64,000 bases of DNA from contig JAJYCQ010000006.1 of assembly GCA_021778315.1 (NCBI GenBank), forward strand, positions 1 to 64,000, in the 5' to 3' direction. How positions within the stretch are numbered: the first letter of the stretch is position 1; each line of letters begins with the position of its first letter. Of the stretch, positions 51,789 through 60,547 are shown piece by piece. A program made the translations under genes and the position numbers. Under the pieces are notes generated by a model. The model searched no databases and was not told the origin of the DNA. It worked only from the letters and a program-made list of their open reading frames with translations. This stretch comes from Acidobacteriota bacterium. Its GTDB lineage: Bacteria > Acidobacteriota > Terriglobia > Terriglobales > Acidobacteriaceae.

Positions 51789-52172
51789 GTGCTCAAGAAG
51801 CGTAATTCAACCGTATCGTTTGCTCTTGAGTGTTCACTTCTCTTTTTGGCGATCTTTGTTTTCAGCTGGGGGCTTCATGCGAAGCTTTCTCTGTATCACT
51901 CGGATCAGGGGACTTATTCCGTAACCAACTCTATGGCCAAGCTTTCGGCTGAGACTCGGACCATCCGGTCGACTGTCTCAATGGAAGAAGATAAAGGCCC
52001 ACCATCTTTTGAATTTCCGACATTTTATTTGTCGTCCATCGCGTTCCCTTTGCATGGCAAACGATTTGCTTCGGCGGCATCGGTTCGAGTCGAGTCAGGG
52101 CCTCGAATACCCGGTCAGTATTATTTGCATGGCCCCGATCTGAAGCGACGCCCCCCACCATCCAAGTCTTAA
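51789..52172 (+). CDS. Small protein with one membrane helix, unknown
   Basis: A 127-residue protein. GTG 51789 has AAGGAG seven bases upstream and opens with a hydrophobic segment (ALECSLLFLAIFVFSWGL) that could be a signal anchor or signal peptide. The rest is polar, ending HGPDLKRRPPPSKS. I recognise no family. Codon use is closer to the island than to the GC-rich backbone. Confidence 0.55.
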   Translation: MLKKRNSTVSFALECSLLFLAIFVFSWGLHAKLSLYHSDQGTYSVTNSMAKLSAETRTIRSTVSMEEDKGPPSFEFPTFYLSSIAFPLHGKRFASAASVRVESGPRIPGQYYLHGPDLKRRPPPSKS

Positions 52173-52478
52173 CCGCGCATGGACAGATTCTGCTGTCTTG
52201 CGGATAGATGCGCCTAGAAGGTGCGATGAAGAGTCCATTACATCCTGTGGAGTGGAGTATGAATCGACAACTCTAAATGGAGTTGGTCCTTCTTCGATAG
52301 TGCAACGTCGTAGACGCTGAGTTTAATTCGACCGCATGATTCGATCCAATCAAAAGACTTTCTGGATACCCGCAGAGCCAATGTTTAGGAGCATCTCCCG
52401 ATCGATGGATTGCACAGGTCCTTGCTCTTGAAATTCCTTGACGGCCTCAACTTACACAAAAGGTCACGTATCTCCCTG
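52173..52478. other. Intergenic region within the island
   Basis: 306 bp with no supportable gene. It is mixed in composition, with A/T-rich stretches and no obvious repeat or hairpin. Confidence 0.4.
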
Positions 52479-52934
52479 ATGACTTACGGTACAACTCGAC
52501 TCAAGCATTCTGTAGTTGTGATTGCGGTGGTTCTTATTGCTGCTGTGTCCATTCGTGAAGAGGACAAGGGGTATTTCCTTTCCTGCCTGGCAAAGGTGAC
52601 ACGGGTTTTCGCAACGGCCGACACAAAGGTCCAAACGGAACAGCTTACAGTTAGGAAACAGATTCTCAGTGTTTGGAGAGGGAAGCAGCCTGAGGGTAGT
52701 GTCACAACCTATGCTGCCTCCTATGTCACTCTGAAACCAAAGTGCAATCCTTATGCCGGGATGAGCGGTAGCGACGTTAGGTTGCATGAAGACCGAATGT
52801 CACAACCAAAGGAATTCTGGCGAATAACAAGTGGTACATCACGTGCACCTCCTACTGTTGTCATCTTAGCGATGGCACACTCATCCCGGGAAATGATGCA
52901 CCGCCGCACTTCGGCGACATGCTTCAGTTTCTAG
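52479..52934 (+). CDS. Hypothetical secreted or anchored protein, possibly frameshifted
   Basis: ATG 52479 opens a hydrophobic segment (HSVVVIAVVLIAAVS) and a frame of 151 codons. The first part looks protein-like (LTVRKQILSVWRGKQPEG, YVTLKPKCNPYAG). The end in this frame (SRAPPTVVILAMAHSSREMM) looks random. In another frame from about 52820 the sequence reads WYITCTSYCCHLSDGT, then GNDAPPHFGDMLQFLERF, which looks much more like real protein. A single indel near 52810 would join the two. It is 36 bases upstream of the efflux adaptor gene. No function can be assigned. Confidence 0.4.
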   Translation: MTYGTTRLKHSVVVIAVVLIAAVSIREEDKGYFLSCLAKVTRVFATADTKVQTEQLTVRKQILSVWRGKQPEGSVTTYAASYVTLKPKCNPYAGMSGSDVRLHEDRMSQPKEFWRITSGTSRAPPTVVILAMAHSSREMMHRRTSATCFSF

Positions 52935-52970
52935 AACGATTCATTTCAACAAGACCGAATAGGTGGTTCC

Positions 52971-54200
52971 ATGCCTCGAAAGCGAATCTTTTGGATTGCA
53001 GTAATCCTCAGTTGTTTCATCATTGCCACCGCTCTCTACGTGTTCTTACACAAAGAGAAGACGACCGCAGAAGCGCCGCGAGCAGCAGCGGTCGTCGATG
53101 TGACGCGCGGAAACCTTGCGAGCTCGCTTACGGTAGCAGGACAGTTTGAGCCGTATCAGAATGTCGACCTGCATGCGAAGGTGTCGGGATATATTCGCTG
53201 GATTAAGGTGGATATTGGTGATCGCGTGCGACAGGGAGAAGTCCTGGCTGATCTCGAAGTACCTGAGTTAGGGGATCAACTACAAGGAGCTCAAGCGGAA
53301 GTGCGGCATTCTCAATCGGAGATTGGGCGAGCGCAGAGCGAGATCACCAGCGCCGAGGCTACCCATGCGGCGCTGCATGCTGAATTCACTCGACTGCAAG
53401 CGGCATCCAAACAGCGTCCTGGTTTAATTGCGGAGCAGGAGTTAGATGATGCACGCGCTAAGGATCAGGAATCAGAGGCGCAAATCGGCGTGGCTAAAGC
53501 ATCGCTCAATGCGATGGAACAACAACTCGGAGTGTCCAATGCAAATAGTCATCGCATTCAGACGCTCACCGATTACGAGCAGATCATCTCGCCATTCAAT
53601 GGTGTTGTGACGATGCGTTACGCCGATGAGGGATCACTGATCCAGGCAGGGACAGCATCCGATACGCAGTCGATGCCCGTAGTACGGGTTGCGCAAAGTG
53701 ACTTACTAAGGTTGCGTATGCCGGTGCCGGAATCGGACGTTCCTTACATTCACATAGGGGGCAATGTTCAGATTAAGGTAAGTGCAACAGGGCGGGTATT
53801 TATGGGGAAGATCATCCGTTTTACGCGAGCACTGGATGCGAATACTCGTACTATGCTTACGGAAGTAGACGTTCCAAACCCCGATCTTGTTCTTAGTCCT
53901 GGAATGTTTGCCGAGACGATGATCCAGTTGCAACAGAAGGATGACGCTTTAACTCTACCGTCGCAGGCTGTAGTCCAGGATGGAGAGAATGACTACGTGC
54001 TTGTCTTAGACTCGACGAATCATGTGCAGCGACGCAATGTTAAAGTGGGCATCCAGACGGCAAATCGGATGGAGATTGTAAGCGGATTACAGCTGGGAGA
54101 GCGTGTGATTGCTTCTGGGCAGACGAGTTACGAAATTGGCGAAGCCGTCACTCCACATGCAGCCTTCATTCCTACAGCCGCACAGGAAGTGAGCGAGTAA
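52971..54200 (+). CDS. Periplasmic adaptor (membrane fusion) subunit of an RND efflux system
   Basis: A 409-residue protein. An N-terminal anchor helix (FWIAVILSCFIIATALYVFL) is followed by a beta-barrel/lipoyl half-motif (GQFEPYQNVDLHAKVSGYI), a coiled-coil hairpin (about 100-195) and the second lipoyl half PFNGVVTMRYADEGSLI, then the beta barrel (LRLRMPVPESDVPYI, GQTSYEIGEAV). This is the standard adaptor layout. The downstream pump gene is internally deleted and starts on the last base of this stop, and a TolC-type gene follows, so this is an old RND operon. Confidence 0.92.
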   Translation: MPRKRIFWIAVILSCFIIATALYVFLHKEKTTAEAPRAAAVVDVTRGNLASSLTVAGQFEPYQNVDLHAKVSGYIRWIKVDIGDRVRQGEVLADLEVPELGDQLQGAQAEVRHSQSEIGRAQSEITSAEATHAALHAEFTRLQAASKQRPGLIAEQELDDARAKDQESEAQIGVAKASLNAMEQQLGVSNANSHRIQTLTDYEQIISPFNGVVTMRYADEGSLIQAGTASDTQSMPVVRVAQSDLLRLRMPVPESDVPYIHIGGNVQIKVSATGRVFMGKIIRFTRALDANTRTMLTEVDVPNPDLVLSPGMFAETMIQLQQKDDALTLPSQAVVQDGENDYVLVLDSTNHVQRRNVKVGIQTANRMEIVSGLQLGERVIASGQTSYEIGEAVTPHAAFIPTAAQEVSE

Positions 54201-54763
54201 TGTCTTCGTTTGCAATTATGTATCCGGTCTTCATCCTCATGTTCTGCCTGATAGGGATGGTAGTAGGAACGGCGACCATTTTTCGGAAGTCCGTAGATGC
54301 TTTCTCTGGAATTAATATTCCGCTAGTCTCCGTTTTAGACTTCCACTCTTGCATGCCAACAGAAGAGATTGAAGCCGATAGTACTAGTAGCAAGGAACGT
54401 CCATTTACACGGAGAAGCGGAAGTGAACAAGTCGAGTCAGGCTTGCTTCCAGATTTAATCCTGACCAACACCTACTTTCAATCTGGCAGGGATGCAAGCT
54501 CGACTGCCAGCGATAACTCAAATCTTGCGGTGACTAATCTTAGACGACATACTTCTGAGACACTGCGTCCTGTTATTCCGACACAATTATTGGCGCTTGC
54601 ATCAGAGGCCGCCAAGGTGAAGTATTTCTCACTGGCTCGCGCGATTTCTGGTGGGCTTCTATTTTCTGGCCTTGTCACTTGTTGTTTCGTTCCAGTCGTC
54701 TACTTACTCATGCATCGCAAAGAAGCAGCGGACGAAGCGTTCGCAGAGGTAGCATATGCATAA
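54200..54763 (+). pseudogene. RND efflux pump inner-membrane subunit, internally deleted remnant
   Basis: A 187-codon open frame that begins like an RND pump (MSSFAIMYPVFILMFCLIGM, then VDAFSGINIPLVSV and PTEEIEAD) for about 115 residues and ends like the pump C-terminus (FSLARAISGGLLFSGLVTCC, FVPVVYLLMHRKEAADE). Intact pumps have about 1000-1050 residues, so roughly 850 residues are missing. The N-terminal part has also drifted from the consensus. It starts on the adaptor stop (TAATG) and overlaps the TolC start by eight bases. The stop-free frame suggests a deletion that kept phase. It cannot pump by itself. Confidence 0.8.
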
Positions 54764-56123
54764 GCTACATACCGCAGGGATGATCTTGTTGTCCCTTAGT
54801 TCTCCACTTCTACTAGCACAGAGCCAGGGAAAGCCCTTGCCAAATGCACCGATGCTCCTGCAGATGTCGGCCTCATCAACGGTGGCTCCATCGAATGATG
54901 AGGTGCTCACGCGGCAGCAAGCAGAGCAACTGGCGCTGAAAAACAACCCGCGTATCAGTGTCGCGGCACTGATTGCCCTGGCGCAAAAGCAGGTTGTTCG
55001 AGAGACTCGGTCGGCTGAACTACCAAGCTTGTATGGGAACGGAACCGGGGTGGGGGCGGAGCAGGCAAGCCGCTTGGCTTCGGGTGATCTGGCATCCTCT
55101 CGCCTGTTGAACCATGTAGGCGGCGGTCTTCAACTAAGCCAGTTGATCACTGACTTTGGACGCACGCCTAACTTAGTTGCTACTTCATCGCTACAAGCAA
55201 AAGCTGCGGAGCAGAATGCTGAGGCTACGCGAGAGGATATTGTGTTTGCGGCTGATCTGGCGTTTTACAATGCGCTAGAAGCCCAGGCGACTTTGCAGGT
55301 TGCAAACAGCACTGTGAATGAGCGACAGAGCATCGGAGATCAAGTAGACGCACTGACCGCGAGCAAGCTGAAGTCAACCCTCGATCAGAGCTTCGCACAA
55401 GTAAATCTCTCGGAAGCGAAGCTGCTTCTTCTCAACTCAAAAAACCAGGCAGAGGCCGCCATGGCGAGTTTGAATGACATTCTCGGCGAGACGACTGAGC
55501 ATATTTATCATCTCGTGGATGACACGGATCTCCCCACGCCGATTGCAAATTCTGCCGAAGCTTTGATTACAATGGCGCTTCAGCAGCGGCCGGATCTCAA
55601 ATCGCTCCAACTGACGCATGAAGCGGATGTACGATTCAGCCGCGCGCAGCATGAGCAACTACTGCCAACCGTCTCTGCACTCGGTGTTGTTGGCGGGACA
55701 CCTGTTGGGTCGAGCACCTATTATGATCCGAGATGGTATGGTGCGGCAGGTATTAATATCAGCGTTCCTGTTTTCGAGGGGTTTAAGTTCCATGCAGAGG
55801 CAAATGAAGCTACCCTTCGAGCGAAGGCTTCCAATGAGCAAAGTCGTCAACTCACGGATAGGATAGTTCGTGACGTACGTACGGCGTGGCTGAGTGCGAA
55901 TACGGCTCAGCAACGCATGGCGGTGACGGCAGAGTTACTCAAAGAAGCAAACACAGCCATGGATCTTGCACAGACACGTTATCAATTGGGACTCAGCTCC
56001 ATCGTCGAGTTGAGCCAAGCGCAACTCCAGCAGACACAAGCTCAAATTGCATCTGCAAACGCACGCTTTGAATACGAGGCTGATCTAGCTGCTCTGAGGT
56101 TCCAGAGTGGCGTACAGCCATAG
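54756..56123 (+). CDS. TolC-family outer membrane efflux protein
   Basis: A 455-residue protein with a signal peptide (AGMILLSLSSPLLLAQS). The mature part has two OEP repeats of coiled helices and beta strands: LTRQQAEQLALKNNPRISVA, LQLSQLITDFGRTPNLVATS, then ALITMALQQRPDLKSLQLTH and LGLSSIVELSQAQLQQTQAQ near the end. It would form the outer membrane channel of the adjacent adaptor/pump system. The frame is intact although the pump gene is not. It overlaps the remnant by eight bases. Confidence 0.92.
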   Translation: MHKLHTAGMILLSLSSPLLLAQSQGKPLPNAPMLLQMSASSTVAPSNDEVLTRQQAEQLALKNNPRISVAALIALAQKQVVRETRSAELPSLYGNGTGVGAEQASRLASGDLASSRLLNHVGGGLQLSQLITDFGRTPNLVATSSLQAKAAEQNAEATREDIVFAADLAFYNALEAQATLQVANSTVNERQSIGDQVDALTASKLKSTLDQSFAQVNLSEAKLLLLNSKNQAEAAMASLNDILGETTEHIYHLVDDTDLPTPIANSAEALITMALQQRPDLKSLQLTHEADVRFSRAQHEQLLPTVSALGVVGGTPVGSSTYYDPRWYGAAGINISVPVFEGFKFHAEANEATLRAKASNEQSRQLTDRIVRDVRTAWLSANTAQQRMAVTAELLKEANTAMDLAQTRYQLGLSSIVELSQAQLQQTQAQIASANARFEYEADLAALRFQSGVQP

Positions 56124-56141
56124 TCTCCCCCGGAGAAGAGG

Positions 56142-57044
56142 ATGCTTCCTGAAATTAAGATTAAGCGAATTTTATTTGCAACAGATTTTCTAGAAAGCTC
56201 GCGGCTCGCCCTTGATTATGCTGTCGCATTTGCGGAACACTTCAACGCAGCGATTATCATGCTGCATGTTGTCGAGTTGTCACAAGCTGCAACTGAAGTT
56301 GAGGTAGAGACCTCAAAGCCGAGCTTGATGCGACGGGTTGCACACGGGCGTCTGGAAGCTCTTGCGTCTGGAGTAAGACGGCTTGGGCTTTCCGTTGAAG
56401 CGCACGTAGAGGATGGAATTCCGTGTCAAGCGATTCTGAGAGGTATAGATCGATACAATGCCGATCTGCTGGTTCTCGGAGTGCACGGTGTGCATCGCGG
56501 ACTGGATCACCTGCTCATCGGATCAAATACGGAAAAGATTCTTCTCTCTGCAACATGTCCCACGTTAACGGTGGGTGCGCACGTTCTTTCAGGGGTTGAT
56601 CTAAAGCTGCACCTTGATGAGATTATTTATTTTTCAGACTTTACTCCGCAGGCGACGGCGGCCGCTCCGTATGCGGTTTACTTCGGCAAGGAATTCGACG
56701 CTCCTATCGAAGTGTGTCAACTCTTGCCGGTGATCGCTGAGAATAATGAGCGTTTGAAGATGGATCTTGCTGATGAATATTGCAAAAGCATGGCGCAGAC
56801 ACTCGGCGAAGATAGCTCGGAGTGGTGCAAACCTACGTTTCAATTGGAACATGGTATGGAGATTGACCAGATTATAGAGCGTGCTCAGAGGCAGAATGCG
56901 GGTCTGATTGTTTTGGGTGTCCGCACCGCGTCGCAACTTGGTCGCCGGCTACATAGCAGCTTCGCGTATAGCCTGTTAGCGAAGGCAACCTGTCCTGTAC
57001 TTTCAATACGCTATACCGATGCCCCCACTAAAAAGGAAGCCTGA
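56142..57044 (+). CDS. Double-domain universal stress protein
   Basis: A 300-residue cytoplasmic protein with two Usp domains. The first (1-150) starts IKRILFATDFLESSRLALDY and keeps the nucleotide motif GVHGVHRGLDHLLIGSNTEKIL (G-x2-G-x9-GS). The second (about 155-300) starts DEIIYFSDFTPQATAAAPYA and has GVRTASQLGRRLHSSFA, where the motif is degenerate. GAAGAGG precedes ATG 56142. It overlaps the TauE/SafE gene by one base (TGATG), so they are one transcript. Confidence 0.92.
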   Translation: MLPEIKIKRILFATDFLESSRLALDYAVAFAEHFNAAIIMLHVVELSQAATEVEVETSKPSLMRRVAHGRLEALASGVRRLGLSVEAHVEDGIPCQAILRGIDRYNADLLVLGVHGVHRGLDHLLIGSNTEKILLSATCPTLTVGAHVLSGVDLKLHLDEIIYFSDFTPQATAAAPYAVYFGKEFDAPIEVCQLLPVIAENNERLKMDLADEYCKSMAQTLGEDSSEWCKPTFQLEHGMEIDQIIERAQRQNAGLIVLGVRTASQLGRRLHSSFAYSLLAKATCPVLSIRYTDAPTKKEA

Positions 57045-57880
57045 TGAGCATTGTTGTATTCAGTTCGCTGCTCTTCTTGACGTCGATTACTGCGGGCTTT
57101 CTTGGAGCTTTGACCGGATTGGGCGGCGGTGTGGTCATCGTTCCAGTCCTGGCTTTATTGTTCAAGGTTGATATTCGATACGCGATTGGAGCTTCTCTCA
57201 TTTCCGTGATCGCGACCTCCTCGGGCGCTGCTGTTGCGTACGTGCGTGAAGGACTGTCGAATATACGTATTGGGATGTTTCTGGAAGTAGCTACTACACT
57301 TGGAGCTCTTCTTGGTGCCTATCTGATGGCAAGGATCTCCAGCCATTGGATCGTGATTATTTTTGGGATCATGTTACTTTATTCAGCTCTCTCCTCTTAC
57401 CGCAAGAGATCCGAAAACGTTTCAAAAAATATAGAGAACCGATTAGCTAGGACCCTTGAGTTGTCGGGAACTTATCCAGGAGTTCATGGAACCGAGGCCT
57501 ACGTAGCTCAACGTGTGCCGCTTGGATTTGGAATCATGTTTATCGCCGGAACTCTTTCGGGGCTCCTGGGAATTGGGTCCGGTGCGGTTAAGGTCCTGGC
57601 GATGGATCAGGCGATGAGGCTCCCGTTCAAGGTCTCAACTACAACGAGCAACTTTATGATCGGCGTAACGGCTGCAGCAAGCGCTGGCATCTATTTTGCG
57701 CATGGTTATATTGATCCAGGCATAGCCATGCCCGTGATGCTTGGTGTTCTTGGTGGGTCTCTGCTTGGCACGAAGATTTTAGTCAAAACAAGTACTACGA
57801 ACCTTAAGAGCTTCTTCGCTTTTGTACTTCTGGTGCTAGGCTGCGAGATGATCTATAGCGGTATTACGGGAAGGATCTAG
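57044..57880 (+). CDS. TauE/SafE-family anion exporter
   Basis: A 278-residue membrane protein with about eight helices in two halves. The family pattern GALTGLGGGVVIVPVL near residue 22 repeats as GTLSGLLGIGSGAVKV near 175. TauE/SafE proteins export sulfite, sulfoacetate or related anions. It starts on the stop of the Usp gene and ends exactly where the DUF1634 gene begins, forming a three-gene unit. Substrate is inferred only from the family. Confidence 0.93.
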   Translation: MSIVVFSSLLFLTSITAGFLGALTGLGGGVVIVPVLALLFKVDIRYAIGASLISVIATSSGAAVAYVREGLSNIRIGMFLEVATTLGALLGAYLMARISSHWIVIIFGIMLLYSALSSYRKRSENVSKNIENRLARTLELSGTYPGVHGTEAYVAQRVPLGFGIMFIAGTLSGLLGIGSGAVKVLAMDQAMRLPFKVSTTTSNFMIGVTAAASAGIYFAHGYIDPGIAMPVMLGVLGGSLLGTKILVKTSTTNLKSFFAFVLLVLGCEMIYSGITGRI

Positions 57881-58258
57881 ATGAGTAGGCCCACTGATCA
57901 CGATATAGATATGAGTGTTTCCCGGATGCTACTTGTGGGGGTGACGTTAGCGGCCGGAGTTGTGTTGATCGGGGGGCTGCTATATGTGCGACATCCGTGG
58001 GTTACGATTCCGGATTACTCGCATTTCAGTAATGGCGGAGCGACTCGTTCAACGATCGCTGGGGTTATGGATGGCCTCGTTCACCTGAATCCCAAGAGCA
58101 TCATCGAATTCGGTTTGTTACTGCTGATAGCCACACCTGTTGCGCGAGTCGTGTTCTGTGTGATCGGATTTGCGAGGCAGAAAGATAAGCTCTATGTATT
58201 GATCAGCTCTGTGGTTCTGGTGATCCTGCTCTACAGCCTCACCAAAGGGATGAGATAG
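57881..58258 (+). CDS. DUF1634 membrane protein
   Basis: A 125-residue protein with three hydrophobic helices (about 17-36, 77-97 and 104-120). DUF1634 proteins are habitually encoded directly after TauE/SafE exporters, as here with no spacing, so it is probably a partner subunit. No catalytic motif is visible. Confidence 0.85.
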   Translation: MSRPTDHDIDMSVSRMLLVGVTLAAGVVLIGGLLYVRHPWVTIPDYSHFSNGGATRSTIAGVMDGLVHLNPKSIIEFGLLLLIATPVARVVFCVIGFARQKDKLYVLISSVVLVILLYSLTKGMR

Positions 58259-58335
58259 ATTCTGAGATCTTCGCTGTAAAGAGCGAAGTCTACCTATGGC
58301 TATGGCGACATTGGCTATTGGACTTCTGTGATTTG

Positions 58336-59280
58336 TCAGGACAGAGAGATCCAACCCGCACGAATGGCCAATAAAGAGACAACTCCAACAACGGCCCATA
58401 GCAGGATGCCCTGGAGAAATGGGCGGACTCCTACTCGGCGGAGCGTCTCTTTCGAGAGCCCTGTGCCGATCAGGAATAAGACAACAGTCAAGCCAATGCG
58501 TCCGAGGTTGCTAAGGCCTACATAGACGATTTTTCCGATGGGGAAATAGGTGTAGGCGACGGCGGCAAGACAAAAGAAAAGAATGAACCAGGGTAATTTA
58601 ATCTTTGCGCGACTCTTGGTGAAATAGGCCGTGACCATTGCAAGCGGGACGATCCACAGAGCCCTGGTGAGCTTCACGGTAGTGGCAATCTGCAACGCCT
58701 GGCCGCCGTATTTTGCTGATGCACCTACGACGGAGCTGGTGTCGTGAATAGCGAGCGCTGCCCATAGCCCGAATTGAGACTGAGTCAAGTGTAGGGCGTG
58801 TCCGATGGGTGGAAAGATAAGCAAGGCGGCGGAGTTCAGGATGAACACGGTACCGAGGGACATTGCCATCTCTTCTTCATTGGGATTCGTAATTGGCGAA
58901 ATGGCGGCAATCGCGCTTCCTCCGCAGATCGCAGTTCCAACGGTGATGAGATAGGAGGCCTTCTTACTCACGCGGAAGAGGCGGCCGAGGAGCCATCCGA
59001 GCAACATGACACCGGAAATACTGATTGCGGTGTAGACGAATCCGGCTTTGCCAGCATGAATGACCTGACGCAGGTTCATGCCAAATCCCAAGCCTACAAC
59101 GGCGAGCTGCAAGAGAATTCGGGATAGGTTCCTGCTCTCCAGATGATAGGGATGCACGAAGCTGAAGCCGTAGACGATTCCTAAAACGAGAGCAACCGGT
59201 GGCGATATTGTGCCAGATGCGGCGAGAATTAGGGTAATGAAGAATACTGTCTTTGGATTTAGTTTGGAGAAGAGAGTCAT
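58336..59280 (-). CDS. YeiH-family putative sulfate/anion exporter
   Basis: A 314-residue protein with about ten helices. The characteristic segments are LLQLAVVGLGFGMNLRQVIHAG, VGTAICGGSAIAAISPI and ALAIHDTSSVVGASAKYGGQAL. The family (YeiH/UPF0324) is linked to sulfate or small-anion export, but the substrate is not firmly known. GAGG lies six bases before ATG 59280; an upstream ATG at 59304 is also in frame. It converges on the DUF1634 gene, with 77 bp between the stops, so two different anion exporters sit next to each other. Confidence 0.9.
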   Translation of the reverse strand: MTLFSKLNPKTVFFITLILAASGTISPPVALVLGIVYGFSFVHPYHLESRNLSRILLQLAVVGLGFGMNLRQVIHAGKAGFVYTAISISGVMLLGWLLGRLFRVSKKASYLITVGTAICGGSAIAAISPITNPNEEEMAMSLGTVFILNSAALLIFPPIGHALHLTQSQFGLWAALAIHDTSSVVGASAKYGGQALQIATTVKLTRALWIVPLAMVTAYFTKSRAKIKLPWFILFFCLAAVAYTYFPIGKIVYVGLSNLGRIGLTVVLFLIGTGLSKETLRRVGVRPFLQGILLWAVVGVVSLLAIRAGWISLS

Positions 59281-59473
59281 TTTTTCCTCTAGTTGAAGTG
59301 TCAACGTAAGGAAAAGCTGAGTCCAAATGGAAGTTCTAATGGGCGATTCGGTTTGCTTATGCGCTTGGAATACTGGTCTGATCGAAACGAAGGATCTGTG
59401 GGGCTAACGTGCTCTAGTAATGGGGGTTAGCGGGCGCGTTGAGGGGTTGGGAGGGGGATTTCGGTGGGGGTTA

Positions 59474-59565
59474 TGGCGGAGAGTGAGGGATTCGAACCCC
59501 CGATAGCCTTGCGACTATGTCTGATTTCGAGTCAGGTGCATTCAACCGGGCTCTGCCAACTCTCC
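59474..59565 (-). tRNA. tRNA-Ser (anticodon CGA)
   Basis: 92 bases on the minus strand from GGAGAGTTGGCAGAGCCCGG to a 3' CCA. The acceptor stem GGAGAGT/ACTCTCC is perfect, with discriminator G. The anticodon stem CCTGA/TCAGG-type pairing encloses CTCGAAA, giving CGA. The T loop GGTTCGAATCC is standard. A long variable arm (CATAGTCGCAAGGCTATCG) identifies it as serine. Its 3' end points toward the low-GC island. Confidence 0.97.
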
Positions 59566-59762
59566 TACCTGTAACACCTTCATTTGGTGAAGGTTAGCTT
59601 GATTGCGGCGAGCGCTGCAACTTCCACCTTTGTTAGTTTACTGGCGACGGGAGATGTTTGCAATGGTAGTGATTTGACAGGAGATGGGCTGGGAGAGGGG
59701 AGTATTTCTGCGGGATAGGGGAAAATGGGGGCGTTTCGTGCTGGTTCAGGCGGGTTTTGGGT

Positions 59763-59793
59763 TGCGAGGGGCGTGACTGAGGGAAGGTTCGGG
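59763..59793. repeat. Dispersed repeat, second copy of the nth element
   Basis: Matches 23788-23818 at 28 of 31 positions, here in an intergenic setting. Confidence 0.75.
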
Positions 59794-59920
59794 TTGCGCG
59801 GGGGAAAAGGGGAGGGTCGGGGACTCTGGGTGGGCCGGGATCTTTGGGCAGGTCGGGGTATTTGGGCGGGTCCGGAAATTTCCTTGGAGGCTAAAGCCAC
59901 ATGGACTTGTGGGGCGTTAC

Positions 59921-59940
59921 GGCGGGGCTGAAGCCCCGCC
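59921..59940 (-). terminator. Palindrome after yceI (terminator or extragenic repeat)
   Basis: GGCGGGGC/GCCCCGCC form a perfect 8-base stem with a TGAA loop, 34 bases beyond the yceI stop. No U tract follows on the minus strand, so it may be an extragenic palindrome used as a terminator. Confidence 0.5.
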
Positions 59941-59974
59941 CTTTCAAAACGAATAAGAGGTTTACGAGCGGAGG

Positions 59975-60547
59975 TTAGTTGGAGAGGGAGCCGGTCAGGT
60001 TTAGGTCGATGTCTACTTGTTTGGCGGCCTTGAGGACGAACCAGCTGGGGTCTTTGAGGCCCCAGTCTACGTAGGGGACGGTGAAGTGGGTTTTGGCGGT
60101 GCATTTGGAGCCGTCGATGTGGATCTGCATGGGGACGGTGAGGGGGTGGGGGGTTCCGTGAAGGGTGAAGATGCCGGTGACCTGGAGGGTTGAGTCTCCG
60201 GAGGGAGCGAGGGTTCCGGTGTAGGTCTGGGGGGCGAAGGTGACGTCTGAGAATCTGGAGGTCTCGAGGACCTGAGCGGTCATCTTTTTATCGCGGGCGC
60301 TGTTGTTGGAGTTGCCGCTGTTGGCGTCGACGACGATGAGGCCGGAGAGTTTGGGGGAAGTGCGGTCGAAGTCGACGGTGCCTTTGGTGACGTGGAAGGT
60401 GCCGTTGGTTGGGTCGTGATTGCTGGCGAGTAGGAACTTGACGGAGCTGGCGTCGGGGTTGACGGTGAGGGTCTGGTGCTGGGCGAGGGCGAGGGTGGCG
60501 CAGAAGAGAGGAAGTGCTGCAAGGAGGGAGCGAGTGGTCGTCTTCAT
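59975..60547 (-). CDS. YceI-family exported lipocalin-like protein
   Basis: A 190-residue protein with signal peptide (SLLAALPLFCATLALAQ). The mature part is the YceI beta barrel: LTVNPDASSVKFLLAS, NGTFHVTKGTVDFDR, RDKKMTAQVLETSRFSDVTF, VTGIFTLHGTPHPLTVPM and YVDWGLKDPSWFVLKAAKQV. YceI proteins bind polyisoprenoids such as quinones. Its ATG overlaps the upstream fusion gene by four bases, tying it to a respiratory cassette. The true start is 60547; upstream in-frame sequence belongs to the previous gene. Confidence 0.9.
   Translation of the reverse strand: MKTTTRSLLAALPLFCATLALAQHQTLTVNPDASSVKFLLASNHDPTNGTFHVTKGTVDFDRTSPKLSGLIVVDANSGNSNNSARDKKMTAQVLETSRFSDVTFAPQTYTGTLAPSGDSTLQVTGIFTLHGTPHPLTVPMQIHIDGSKCTAKTHFTVPYVDWGLKDPSWFVLKAAKQVDIDLNLTGSLSN

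Larger units (their letters stand above)
59566..59974. other. Repeat-rich intergenic region after yceI
   Basis: 409 bp without a convincing gene. A minus-strand frame through it is proline/arginine-rich and repeat-derived. It contains the second copy of the nth-associated repeat (59763-59793), the short hairpin GGCTAAAGCC and the strong palindrome at 59921-59940. Confidence 0.6.

Noticed and set aside
59580..60104. Proline-rich minus-strand frame after yceI
   Set aside because: It overlaps yceI in another frame and consists of repeat sequence; no start or family supports it.
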